From positions 112,313,783 through 112,377,782 of the forward strand of contig NC_081406.1 in the NCBI RefSeq assembly GCF_030272615.1: a stretch of 64,000 bases of DNA. Direction: 5' to 3'. The translations under genes were made by a program, and so were the position numbers. Below, in pieces: positions 37,801 through 49,800 of this stretch. Numbering within the stretch: the first letter of the stretch is position 1; every line of letters starts with the position of its first letter. A model generated the notes under the pieces. It was given only the letters and a program-made list of their open reading frames with translations. It was not told where the DNA came from and did not search any database. This DNA is from Cryptomeria japonica. Lineage: Eukaryota > Streptophyta > Pinopsida > Cupressales > Cupressaceae.

Positions 37801-40800
37801 TTACTCCCCACAAGCAACTGCCTAAACTTTGCATGGCCATACATTATGGCAAGCATCTCCTTGTCATATATCAAATATAGCCTTTCAAGCCCTCTCATCT
37901 TCCTACTCTCGAAGACTATAGGATGCTTATCTTGCATGAGGACTACACCAACACCTTCTCCAGATGCATCACACTACAATTCAAAAGGTTTGGTGAAATC
38001 AGGTAGAGCCAAAACAGGGCAGGAACTCATGATCCCCTTAAATTGATCAAATATTATATGTGCCTTTTCTAACCATTCAAAAGCTCCTTTCCTTGTAAGA
38101 TCTGTGAGGGGGGCAGCCAATTGAGAGTATCCCTTCACAAACCTCTGATAAAAGCCACAAAGACCCAAGAATTCCTTTAAGTGTGTTATGTTCTCAAGAA
38201 GAGGCCAATCAATTATAGCTCTAATCTTTTCAGGGTCTACCTTCACACCACCTGCACTGATAATGTGACCAAGGTAGAGCAATTCTTCCATTCCAAATTC
38301 ACATTTGGACTTCTTTGCAAACAGGGACTCGACTTCCAGTATGCTCAACACTTCATCCAAGTGCTGTAAGTGCTCCTTCCAAGATTTGCTGAATATGAGT
38401 ATGTCATCAAAGAATATGAGCACGAACTTCCTCAACTGTTTCTTGAAGATTTTGTCCATGCATGACTGGAATGTGGCAGGGGCATTAGTCAAGCCAAAGG
38501 GCATGACGAGAAACTCAAAATGCCCAGAGTGGCATCTGAAAGCAGTCTTCTCCACATCAGAAGCCCTCATCCTAATCTGATGATACCCTAACGTGAGATC
38601 AATCTTAGAGAAGAACACTGCACCATGGAGCTCATCAATTCTCGGAATAGGATACCGATTCTTTAGAGTTTTCTGATTCAGGGCCCGGTAATCCACGCAC
38701 ATGCGCTTGGTCCCATCCTTCTTTTTCACCAAGACAACAGTCGAAGCAAATGGGCTTTTGCTTGGCCGTATGTACCCCATGTCAAGCAACTCCTGGATTG
38801 TTTTCTCAATCTCATCCTTCTACTTTTTGGGATACCGATAAGGGGTAGTCATAACCGGCTTAGCTCCTTCTTCAAGCTCAATGATGTGTTTTGCACCTCT
38901 TTCAGGAGGCCTACCAAGAGGTGGATTCTCAAACACCTTACTCCTCTTGGTTATCAAGGCCTGAATGTCTTTAGGATAGCTCCGATTCTCTTCTAGTGGT
39001 TTGGAGGGCATAACCATGACCTTACTTCTGTCTGTGATCAAGGCTTGAATGTCTACAGAATAGCTGCCCTTGTCTACCGATGGAATTGATGGCATTATCA
39101 AACACTCTGCTGCCCACTCCACTTGGTTATAGCAGATCAGCCTCTCCATCCTCTCAATTAAACAACTCTAAGTTCACCATTTGACATTCCTCTCAATACC
39201 ACCTTCTTCCCTTCAAACATGAATTTCAGCTCCATGGTTTGCAAATTTAATGTAATCTCACCAAGAGATAGCCATTGAATCCCGAGGACTGCATCATCAG
39301 TCCCACCAATGCTAACCACAAAGAAATCATCTCTAATTTCATGATTTCTCAACTTCAGGGAAATGTTGGAAATCATCCGGTTGCAAGATATAGTGGAGCC
39401 ATCTGCTACCATGACTTTGAAGCCTTCTACTTCCTTTGCCACTAGCCTCCTCTTTGCAACAATTCTCTCATCAATGAAATTATGAGTCGCTCCTGTGTCA
39501 ATGAGAGCAATGACACGATGTTCTCCTATCACACCCCGAACTCTAAAGGACTCATTCTTGTGAATGCTCGAGAGTTGAGCAACCACTCCTCTGTCTTCTG
39601 ACTCAGTTTCAGGCCCTTCAAGAGCCTCTTCATACTCGTTGTCCTCAATTTCAGTTTGTTGTTCTGACATTTCTGAATTTGATCCATCCGCAGAATAGCA
39701 CTCCATTTGATGCAAATTGCCCTTCCCATGACACTTATGCCCCGGGGCCCAAGGTTCTCAACAAGAATAGCAAAGATTCTTTCTTCCTCTGAAGCTCTTG
39801 ACGGAGCTCATCATCCATTCGCGAAGGAAACTTCTTGGTCTGATTTGTAAACTTCTTCTTATCCTTTAGGAAAGGGAAAGGCTTGGACTAAAATTTGTTC
39901 TTTGGGGCAGCCAACTCCATGCTTCAAGCCTTCTTGATTGCATTAGCCAAGGTAGGCCGGTCAAAGGCTTTTACCCAACCTTTCAATGGTTCTTCTAGCC
40001 CCTCAGTAAAGAGGACCACCAACCTCTTCTTTGAGATGCTGCTAACCATAACTGAAAGACTCTGAAACTCAGTTATGAAAGTATCCAAAGAACCTTGTTG
40101 TTTGAGTTGAGCAAGTTCTCTAAATTTCACCTCCGGGTCCTTGGTATTAAACCTTTCAATGAGCTTGTAGGTGAAATTAATGTATGTGGTGATCAAGTTA
40201 TGACCAAGGGTGACCAACCCATGGTACCACCATTCATGGGCCAATCCATCCAAGTGCAAAGTAGCGAAATTGATGGCATCTTTTTCAGGCATAGGCCTCA
40301 AGGACAAGTAATTGTCCAACTTTTGCACCCATGCTCTAGCTATGCTCTTAGTGCTCCCATCACAACGTGCTAGAGTCACCCTTCCAAGAGTTTGTTGATA
40401 ATCTCTTGGGGCAGAAAATCTGTTGTCATTCCTCCTTCCTTGCTTCATCTTCTGATTCATGAACTGATCTAGGGTGAGGATATCTCAGATCTCTCCAGGG
40501 AGAGAAGCATACTCCATATAGTTGTCCTTATTTCATCAGTTGTAGGTATCTCAATTTCAGTTTGCTGTGCTTCTCTTGGCAGAAAGATAGGTTGCAGAGG
40601 TCTTGGGGTTGAACCTCCACGATTGCTCCCATTGTTACTCCCATTTCCATTTCCTATAGGAGCATTAGAAGTACTGGCTTCCAGTCCATTGTTGGGTTGA
40701 TTAGGGGTGCCAACAAAATTCTGGTTAAGTTTGGCCAGTAATTGAGACATCATATCCATCATGGCATTGAATTGTCTCTCAGCCTTCTTATCAGGTGCCT

Positions 40801-43800
40801 CATTCTATTTTGTAGCCTTATCTGCCATTGAATCCACTAAATCTGCAGAATCCACTTCTTTCCCTTTGTTTCTCAATACCTTTGAAAAGGTATCTTCTTC
40901 CGGCACTACAGGAATCTGAAACTGCTCTCTCTTCTATTCTCTGTTGTAGTAACGGACGTCTCTGTCACTCATGGCGAACTTTGACCCCTCTGAAACTCAC
41001 AGGTTGGCAGGAAAACCAGCTATGATACCACTGTAATATTCCCAGTAATTTCTTTTTTTGTTATTTCAGAGCAATATCACAATCATCAATCACCCATTAG
41101 GGTTAGAATAATGAAAACCATACAACTGGAAGGAACCCTACACTTTCTGATCACCGAGAGCCCAGACTAGGAGGGTGAGAGCATACGGTAGCAGGGGATC
41201 GTTAGAGATAAACTGCTGAATTGCTGAAATACAATAACGGGCAGCAAGCCAACCCCTTCCGATTATCCAGCAGGAAAGCAAGGAACTTGGCAATAAACCA
41301 ACCAAGAAAACAACACTGCAAACACAAATCAATCTACCGAAATATTTCAGCGGGAGGACTGAATTACAGAACTACTCAACTCAACTGCTTATGCAGCGGG
41401 AGGATCATTACAACCAATATCACTCAACTGCTTATGCAGCGGGAGGACTGAATTACAAATTATCAGATATAGGCGACAAGTCAGCGTCTTCCACTTTTCA
41501 GCGAGATATGAAGATTACAATCCAGAACAGTTACTAGTACTACTACTTAACCTTACAATAGAGAGGAAAGTGAAAGTAGAAGTATATTGCTGAACGCAAG
41601 AGATAATGATCATCAAACTATTTCAACACAAAAATAGCAGGCTGGAAATACATAACCAACAACCCATAAAATCACTAAATTGCTCATATCTCACTCAAAT
41701 CTCCTTCAATTCACTCCAAATCACTCCCAAACCAACACTAGACAAGAAGCAACTAATAACAATCCAGAATAGAGCTACCTAACACTTCAAAACACCCTGC
41801 ACGCATCTCAATGCACTCACCAAAACCCATGCCTAGCTAGGATATTTCGATTTGCAATATAAAATTCAAAACTCAGAATATAGTGCTGGAAACTTACAAG
41901 GTATCGCCAACAGCAAAAAGAAGGTTTGAGAAGGTATCACTTATGAATCCCATACTGATCATCAACAAAACCAGGATGAAGTGGAGTAAAGAATACCATA
42001 GAACTGTTGCAGGATCAGGACCTTGTCCACTACCAAAAATAGAAATTCTCCATACTGCCACTTACTAAAAATAGTAAGTCATGAATTGCTACTCCGAAAA
42101 GCATGATCTTCGCACCCAATGACAGAGCATGGAAAGCTCAGTAAGATAGCATCATCCAAACAGCCAACCTCTAACTTACTAAAAATAGTAAGTTTTCACT
42201 TCACCAACGTTCGAAACCCTAATTCTTCAAGCCACATAACCTACGGGTCTCTAGAATAGGACAATGGACCACTGAAAGCACATCATTGAGAAGGGGACAT
42301 TACAGGAATTGTGCATAATATGATTTTCTTCCTAAGTCTGCCTAGGCGAATTATTTGGTGATTGAAGGGGGATGCCAAAATGAAAGGAGACTTTATTTTA
42401 TGTTTGACAAAGTATATTGTATGCCAAAATCGTGGTCCCCTTTGCTAAGCGTGATTTTGACTAAGGGGTGGCGCCATGCTTGGGTCTAAGTGGTGGCACC
42501 ATGCTTGGGTCCACCAGTTGAAATGAAATGCAAATTAGTGAGGTGAATTTGGAGGGAGTTGAATTTGAATTTCAGACTTGAAAATCTATATATACAGGTG
42601 TTTGCCTCCTCATTTGATCATCCAAAAAAATTATAATGTTATGCTGTTGGAATGATGCCAGACTTCTTCGAGGGTGAAAACCTCCTAGACTTTTCCATTG
42701 CAATTTCGAGTGTGAGACATCACTCATAGTTGAGGTTCGTTTGTGTGGATTGCGTGGTGTTCTTGGGGATTGCATGTATGGATTTGAGAGAGTTGGTTTG
42801 CTGCTGTAATTTTTTCAATGTTGCTGGTTCCTGTGTGGCTGAAGCAAAGTTTCGATCCTACCTCCTTGCCTGTGCAACCTATCATTTTGGGTATTGGCTC
42901 GAACAACTTCTATGCTTTAGGTGATGTGTTTTGTAAGTTTGCAACTTTTAATTTGGAGTCTTTGAATTTATATTGCAAATCATACTTTTCAGCTTGGGCG
43001 TGGGTTTTTTGGGAGTGCATTGGGATGTGTGCTTGGTGTTTTGAGGTGTTTCGAAGCTCTTTCTCAGTTTGTTCTTAGTCTCTCGGTTCTTAGTGTTAGT
43101 TTGGGTGAATTTGGGGAAGTATTGAGCGAATTTGAAGAGAGTTGGAAGTAATTTTAGTGTGTTTTGTGTTGTTGGTTATGCATTTCCAGCCTGTTGTCAT
43201 TTATATCAGATCTTAGGAAATTGGTGTTTGAGTTGGTTTGGTGTTAATATCTTCTGCGATCAGCATTATTCTCCCATTCTATCTTTCCTATATTTTGTAA
43301 GGTTGAATAGTAGTACTATCAACCAATTCTGGACTGTAAGCATACCCGCTGAACAAGTGGAAGAGGCGGGCTTGCCGCCTATTTTCTGGTATTTGTAACT
43401 CAGTCCTCCCACTGAATAAGTGGTCGAGTGATAAGTTTTATGTATTGTCCTCCCGATGAAATATGCGGTAGAGTGATAGCTTTATGTAATGTCCTCCCAC
43501 TGAAATATGCGGTAGAGTGATTGAGTTTAAGTTTCTTGTTGTTTTCCTTGGCCAGTTTACCACCAAGAGGTTTAGTTTCTATCCTGTTGGGTAAGCAGAA
43601 GGGGCTGGCTTGCCGCCCATGCATTGTAATTTCAGTTTGGTTTATGGTGCTAACGATCCCCACAACACCGTATGCTCTCACCCTCCCAGATTGGGCTCTC
43701 GGTGAACAAAAGGTGGAAGGGTTCCCTTTCAGTTGTTTGGATTATTTCCAATGAACCACGAGGACGCGTCCCCCCCCCTTTTTGGGCACGTCCCCCCGTC

Positions 43801-46800
43801 AGAGATGTCTCGGGGACGCGTGGACGGGGACGCGACGTCCCCCGCCGTCCCGCCACCGCCACCCAAACGCCGCCGGGACGTGGAGACGTCCCTGCGTCTT
43901 CGCGTCTCCCAGGGAGACGTGGGGACGTCTGGGCGTCTCTTGGGGGACGTCTGGGCATCTCCGTGGGAGACGCCTGGGCGTCTCCCCATCCCTCAAGAGA
44001 CGTCCAGGCGTCTCTCGAGGGACGGGGAGATGCCCAGGTGTCTCCCGCATTCCCACGCAAAAAAAGACAGTTTTGTTTATTTTTTTAAGTTTTTTTATAA
44101 CATGTGCTTTTTGGGGGGGGTTAAGGGGTAACCCTAATTGGACGTGGGCCCCACCCTACCCCCCAAAACAACACAAAGGCATGTTTATTTTGGATTTCAC
44201 TCTCATTTTGCAAAACTGATTTTTTTTCCAGCAGCTTGAAGAGGAGGAAATACTTGAAGAAGATTGATTGAAGGGGTGAGAAAAGTGACTACAAGCGTGA
44301 TAGGAGCTAGAAGAAGCAAGAAGAAGATTCTTCTACATTTTGGAGAGATTTTTCAAGCACAAGGTAGGATTTTTCAACTTCTTCTTGTTTTTTTTTTGTT
44401 TTACTTTCTGATTTTCATTGTTCTATGTCATTTTTGGTTTTTTTTTCCCTATTCATCTCAAGACTCAAAATGAGATTTGATGTTGAATCTTGAGGGTGCC
44501 CTCAAGATTCAACATCAAATCTCATTTTGAGATGAATAGGAAAAAAATTTAAAAATATATTGTTAAACAAGGCTGATTTTATTTTTATTTTTATTTTTAT
44601 TTTGTGAAATGCAGTGTCAATTTGAAAATTTCACAATGAGCTCCCAAGGCACGAGTGAAGATAACATGGAAATCCATTCTCATAGTGAGAATGATTCAGA
44701 ATATGAACCTGAAAATGAGGGGGGTGACCATGGGGCTGATCTTGGAGCCCAATCTAGTTCTATGGCAAGTGCAGCAGCTAGTACAGGTTGGCCTTCAGAG
44801 TTGTTGGCACCATATGCTAGGGGTCATTTTGATCCTAAGTCTCCTCTAAAACAGTTTGCTTCACAAATATCAGTACAAGGCACTGCATCACATTCAAGTG
44901 GGTGAACAAGGAAGTGGAAGTGCAATATTTGTGACAGAGAATGGTTCGGTAGCATTAGCAGGGTGAATGCACACTTTCTATTTTGGAGAGGAAAAGGTGT
45001 GAAACATTGTAAGTTTTTGGAGGAACCCAAAAATATACAGTACAGAATTGAGTTTAACAGGCTTTGGGGGGTTCCAGATGACACAAATATTTCAATGCCT
45101 ACTACTTTGTCTGCTAGGGCATCACTTCACGACAGCCAGAATGTGCCAGTGCCACATACTTCTCATGCTTCGTAGGCGAGAGGAATGATGTTTGGATCTC
45201 CATCTACTTCCACTTCTACTGCTGCCAGGGCTGGGAAACGTAGGTTGCATACACCACAGAGCAACCCCATTGCTGATATGTTTAATGTGCAGCTGAGAGA
45301 TGAGATAGATGAATCCATTGGCAATTTCTTCTTTGCCAATGGCATTCCATTTCATGTTACACGGTCTCCTTATTATAGGAAGATGATGGATATGGTGGCC
45401 AAGGGAGGACCATCTTATGTGCCACCAGGGGAGATGAAAATGAGGACCTCGATCTTGGATAAAAGCTATTCCAAGATCAATATTTTGATGGAGAAGATGA
45501 AGGCATGTTGGGCGGCATCGGAGTGCAGCATAGTTATGGATGGGTGGACGAACATTAGCCATCGTCCACTCATCAACATCATGGTCACATGTGCAGAGGG
45601 CCCATACTTCTTTAGAGCAGTTGATTGTACAGGGCATCGTAAAGATGCTGATTTCCAGTTTCAGGTCCTCAGGGAGGCTATTGAGGAGGTTGGGCCACAA
45701 AATGTGGTCCAAGTAGTGACAGATGCAGCCTATGTGTGTAGAGCAGCAGGGAGACTCGTTGAGGCAGCCTATAGACACATTTGGTGGACCCCATGTTGTG
45801 TGCATTCCATGAACAATGCACTCAAGGACATGGGGAAGATTGACTGGATTAGAGGAGTGGTCACCGATGCGAGAGATGTGCAGATGTTTATCTGCAACCA
45901 CCACACTTCACATGCACTCTTCAGGACCTTCGCGAAGAAGGAGTTCTTGAAACCAGTTGAGACTAGATATGCATCCTATTTCATTCTCTTGGAGAGAATG
46001 ATTGAGTTGCAAGAGGCATTGCAACTCATGGTTATGACTAATGAGTGGAATAGGTGGGCTGAGGCCAAGACAGAGCAGGGGAGAAGGGTGAAGGAGATAG
46101 TGAAGAGTGATGTGTTTTGGACTGATGCGAAATACATTGTCTCCATCATTTCTCCAGTATTCCAGGTGATCAGATATGGGGATGGGGATGCACCTAACCT
46201 TGGAGAGGTGTATGAGTGCATTGACTCTATGCTTGACTAGATGAGGGCTGTTGTGCGAGTGAAGGACCCCTCTCTAGCATTCTACAATGAGTAAATCCGG
46301 CCTATCATTCAGAGTAGATGGGACAAGTTGAACACTCCTTTGCATATGGCTGCCTTTGCCTTGAATCCTAAGTGGTACAAGGCTAGACCGGGTAGAATGA
46401 CACCGATTGAGGATGATGAGGTGAAGGCGGGTTTCTTTAGGTGCATAGAGAAGATGTTTGATTCCAGAGATGCCGGCACAATGCGCACTGAGTGGGGAAG
46501 ATTTGCCACTCTTAGAGGTTATTCAAATGCGGCAAAGATGGATATAGACACTATGGCACAGGAGGACCCACTTTTGTGGTGGACTTGTCATGGATCGAAA
46601 TCTTTGACCACCACTCTAGCCATCCATCTGCTATCCCAGGTTTCCAGTTCTTCAGCTGTTGAGAGGAACTGGTCTACATATAGCTTCATCCACTCTCTTA
46701 AGAGGAACAGACTTACCTCTAAGAGAGTAGAGAAGCTTGTGGCTGTACACAGTGCTTTGCGTCTCATTGACTGCAAGACACTTATGTACAAGGAGAGTCC

Positions 46801-49800
46801 AGCGGCAAGATGGGATGTAGAGCCAGAGGAGCCTTCACAGATTGATGAGGATGATCCTACCACTTCAGATGCAGGGTTAGTTGGTGTGAGCTTGAGGGAC
46901 TTTGATCCTCAGGAGTCCAGTAGTTCCAGTGAGGAGGAGTTCGCAGATGATTAGAGGCCTCCATTAGCTACAGTTTGAGTTTTCAGTTTCACTTTTCAGT
47001 TTTGTCATTTTGTATTTGACTCGTCTCTTTTGTAATGCTATTGCTACACGTATTTGTATTTGGCTACTCATTGTAATGATGAATCATGTAATCATCTTTA
47101 TTATTATAGACTTTGCAATGGCATCAGATATTCATATTTTTAGTTTTCCTTTTTCGATATTCATATGATAGAAATGAGAAATCTCCAATTTGACAATTTC
47201 ATTTGTCAAATTTTATTTACTTTTAGCAATTAGTTACGTATCACTAATCTAAGTAATCTTGGTATTTCCTATAGTTTCATTTGAAATCTAATTCTTATAC
47301 TGTTATACTGTTATACATCTTTTCAAAACTAGTTTTTCAAGTACTATATGTATATATATGAGCACCACCACCCCGCCACCCCCCCGCCGCCGTCCCCCCG
47401 CCGTCCCCAAATTTAGGCCCTTGGTCCCCCCGTCCCGGAAACGCGTCCCCCTCGTCCCCCCGTCCCCAACGCCCGTGGAACACTGATTATTTCTCTAACC
47501 TTAATGGGTTATTGTGTTTGCTCTGTAATTTTTATTGAAAAATCAAAAAAAAAAAATTAAGGGGAATATTACAGTGGTATCAAAGCCACACATCCTGCCC
47601 ACCTATGTGACTGAAGAGTTCCATGAGTGACAGAGATATCAGACACTACAACCGGGAACAAAGAAGACAACCGTTTCGGGTACCATTAGTGCCAGAAGAA
47701 GATACTTTTTTAGAAGTCTTGAGAAACAGAGGGAAGGAAGTGGATTCTGCAAATTCAGTAGATTCAATGGCAGAGAAGGTTGCAGAACAGAATGAGGCAC
47801 CTGACAAAAAGGTTGAGAGGCAGTTCAATGCAATGATGGATATGATGTCTCAATTGCTGGCCAAACTTAAGCAGAATATTGTTGGGACCCCTAATCAACC
47901 CAACAATGGCCCAAAAGCTAGTGCTTCTAATACTCCTGGAGGAAATGGAAACGGGAGTAAAAATGGGAGGAACAATGGAGGTTCAGCTCCAAGACCTCTG
48001 CAACCCATCTTCCTACCTAGAGAAGCACCACAAAATGAAGTTTATATACCTACAGCTGATGAGATAAGGAGCAGCTATATGGAGTATGCTTCTCTCCTTG
48101 CAGAGATCCAAGATATCCTCACCTTGGATCAATACATAAATCAGAAAATGAAGCGAAGAAGAAGGAATGACAATCGGTATTCCACTCCACGAGATTATCA
48201 TCAAGCTCTTGGGAAGGTTACTCTAGCACAATTCGATGGAAGCAGTAAGAGCACAGCTAGAGCTTGGGTACAAAAGTTGGACAATTACTTGTCCTTGAGA
48301 CCTATGCCCAAAGAAGAGGCCATCAAGTTCGCTACCTTGCACTTAGATGGAGCTACTCATGAATGGTGGTACCATGGGTTGGTCACCCTTGGTCATAACT
48401 TGATCCATACCTATGTTGAATTCACCAACAAGTTGATAGAAAGATTTGATACCAAGGATCCAGAGGTGAAGTTTAGAGAGCTTGCACAACTCAAACAACA
48501 GGGTTCTTTGGACACTTTCATAACTGAGTTTCAAAGTCTTTCAGTTATGGTTAGTAGTATCTCGGAGAAGAGATTAGTGGTCCTATTTACTGAGGGACTT
48601 GATGAACCGTTGAAAGGTTGGGTAAAAGCCTTTGACCCACCCACCTTGGCTGATGCAATCAAGAAGGCTAGAAGCATGGAGTTGGCTGCCCCTAACTCCA
48701 GATTTCAGTCAAAGCCTTCCTCATTCTGTAAAGACAAGAAGATATTCTCTAATCAGCCTAAGAAGTTCCCTTCCCAGATGGATGATGAAATCCGTCAAGA
48801 GCTTCGGAGGAAGAATTTGTGTTATTCATGCAAAGACCCTTGGGTTCCAGGTCATAGATGCCATGGAAAGAGTAATGCTCGACAAATGGAAGCATATTCA
48901 TCTGATGGATCAAATTCTGAAAATTCTGAACAACAGCTTGATTAGGAGGGAAGTGAGTATGAAGAGGCTCTAGAAGGGCCTGAAAGTGATCAAGAAGATA
49001 AAGGTATAGTTGCCCAACTCTCTAGCTTCCGCAAGAATGAATCATTCAGAGTTCGAGGAGCATTGGGAAAGCATCGACTTGTTGCTCTAATTGATACCGG
49101 AGCAACTCACAACTTCAATGATGCTAGGATTGTCGCCAAAAGAGGCCTTATCACTGATGATGTTGAAGACTTCAAGGTCATGGTGGCTGATGGATCAACC
49201 ATTTGTTGTAAACGGATAGTGTCAAACATGTCAATGAAGCTTGGTAACTATGAAGTCAAGGATGACTTCTATGTTGTCAATATTGGAGGGACTGATGATG
49301 TGGTCCTTGGCATTCGGTGGCTACGATCTCTTGGTGAGATCACTCTTAACTTGCAAACCATGGAGTTAAAGTTCATATCTGAAGGAAAGAAGGTGGTTAT
49401 AATTGGAATTATTGATACTTTCAAGAAGTTTGCACAAAATATTGTTGTTTGGTCGCATTAATTTAAATGTGAGGTTTACCAATATTCTGATTTTTAGTAA
49501 TCACAAGTCAGTTTTGAGCATAATAATTATCCTAGGGTTTATATTTGTTCATGAAAATTTGGCTATAAATCAGTTATCAAACTTGAACAATTTTTTATGA
49601 GCACACACTTATATTGAGAGGGGGGGCCAGGGAGGGCGGGTGAATCAATATAAGAAAAAAATTTACTTTATCAAAACTTAACAACCATAACAATATCAAT
49701 CACACAAGTTCTAACACTTATGCAACACCAAGAAGAAAATATGATTTACATGGAAACCCTTGTGGAAGAAAACTACAAATAAATAGATTTGCATATATAA

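Larger units (their letters stand above)
27899..42304 (-). mobile_element. Full-length Gypsy retrotransposon C with target duplication GGAAT
   Basis: LTRs at 41032-42304 (5') and 27899-29798 (3') flank gag, protease, reverse transcriptase, RNase H and integrase in Gypsy order on the minus strand. GGAAT occurs on both outer flanks (27894-27898 and 42305-42309), a 5-base target duplication. Primer site at 41019-41030, purine tract beside the 3' LTR. The coding region carries many frame changes and stops, and the integrase is split by solo LTR B, so it cannot move by itself. Without the B insertion its length would be about 8 kb. Confidence 0.88.
43749..47485 (+). mobile_element. hAT-superfamily DNA transposon
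   Basis: 3737 bases flanked by the 8-base target duplication ATTATTTC (43741-43748 and 47486-47493), the size typical of hAT. Short imperfect terminal inverted repeats: left CAATGAACCACG, right (reversed) CAGTGTTCCACG. Both ends are extremely GC-rich, unlike the surroundings. The left end has many GACGTCTGGGCGTCTC-like blocks in both orientations (43870-44050); the right end has CCGTCCCC blocks (47366-47470). The interior encodes one transposase on the plus strand with four stops. Confidence 0.9.
27297..49403 (+). mobile_element. Gypsy element D (5' LTR, gag, protease), truncated
   Basis: A plus-strand element whose 5' LTR survives in three pieces: 27297-27898, 42310-43748 and 47494-47573. 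Element C and a hAT transposon inserted into the LTR. The joined LTR, about 2.1 kb, opens TGTAATGTC and closes AATATTACA. A Met-tRNA-type primer site TGGTATCAAAGCC follows at 47575-47587, then gag and protease. Homology to the Gypsy polyprotein stops at about 49403, with no reverse transcriptase or second LTR in the window, so the element is truncated. LTR continuity across the C insertion is supported by LTR F, whose reverse complement has the same order of sequences without interruption. Confidence 0.75.

Noticed and set aside
42724-43398. Short frames on both strands as possible host genes
   Set aside because: They lie in the central part of LTR D downstream of its TATA box and have no domain.
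43650-44219. Several overlapping Arg/Pro-rich frames on both strands
   Set aside because: Produced by the GC-rich ends of the hAT transposon, where stop codons are rare. They conflict with each other on all frames.
45122-45904. 260-codon minus-strand frame
   Set aside because: Antisense shadow of the hAT transposase; the plus frame carries the BED, middle and dimerisation motifs.
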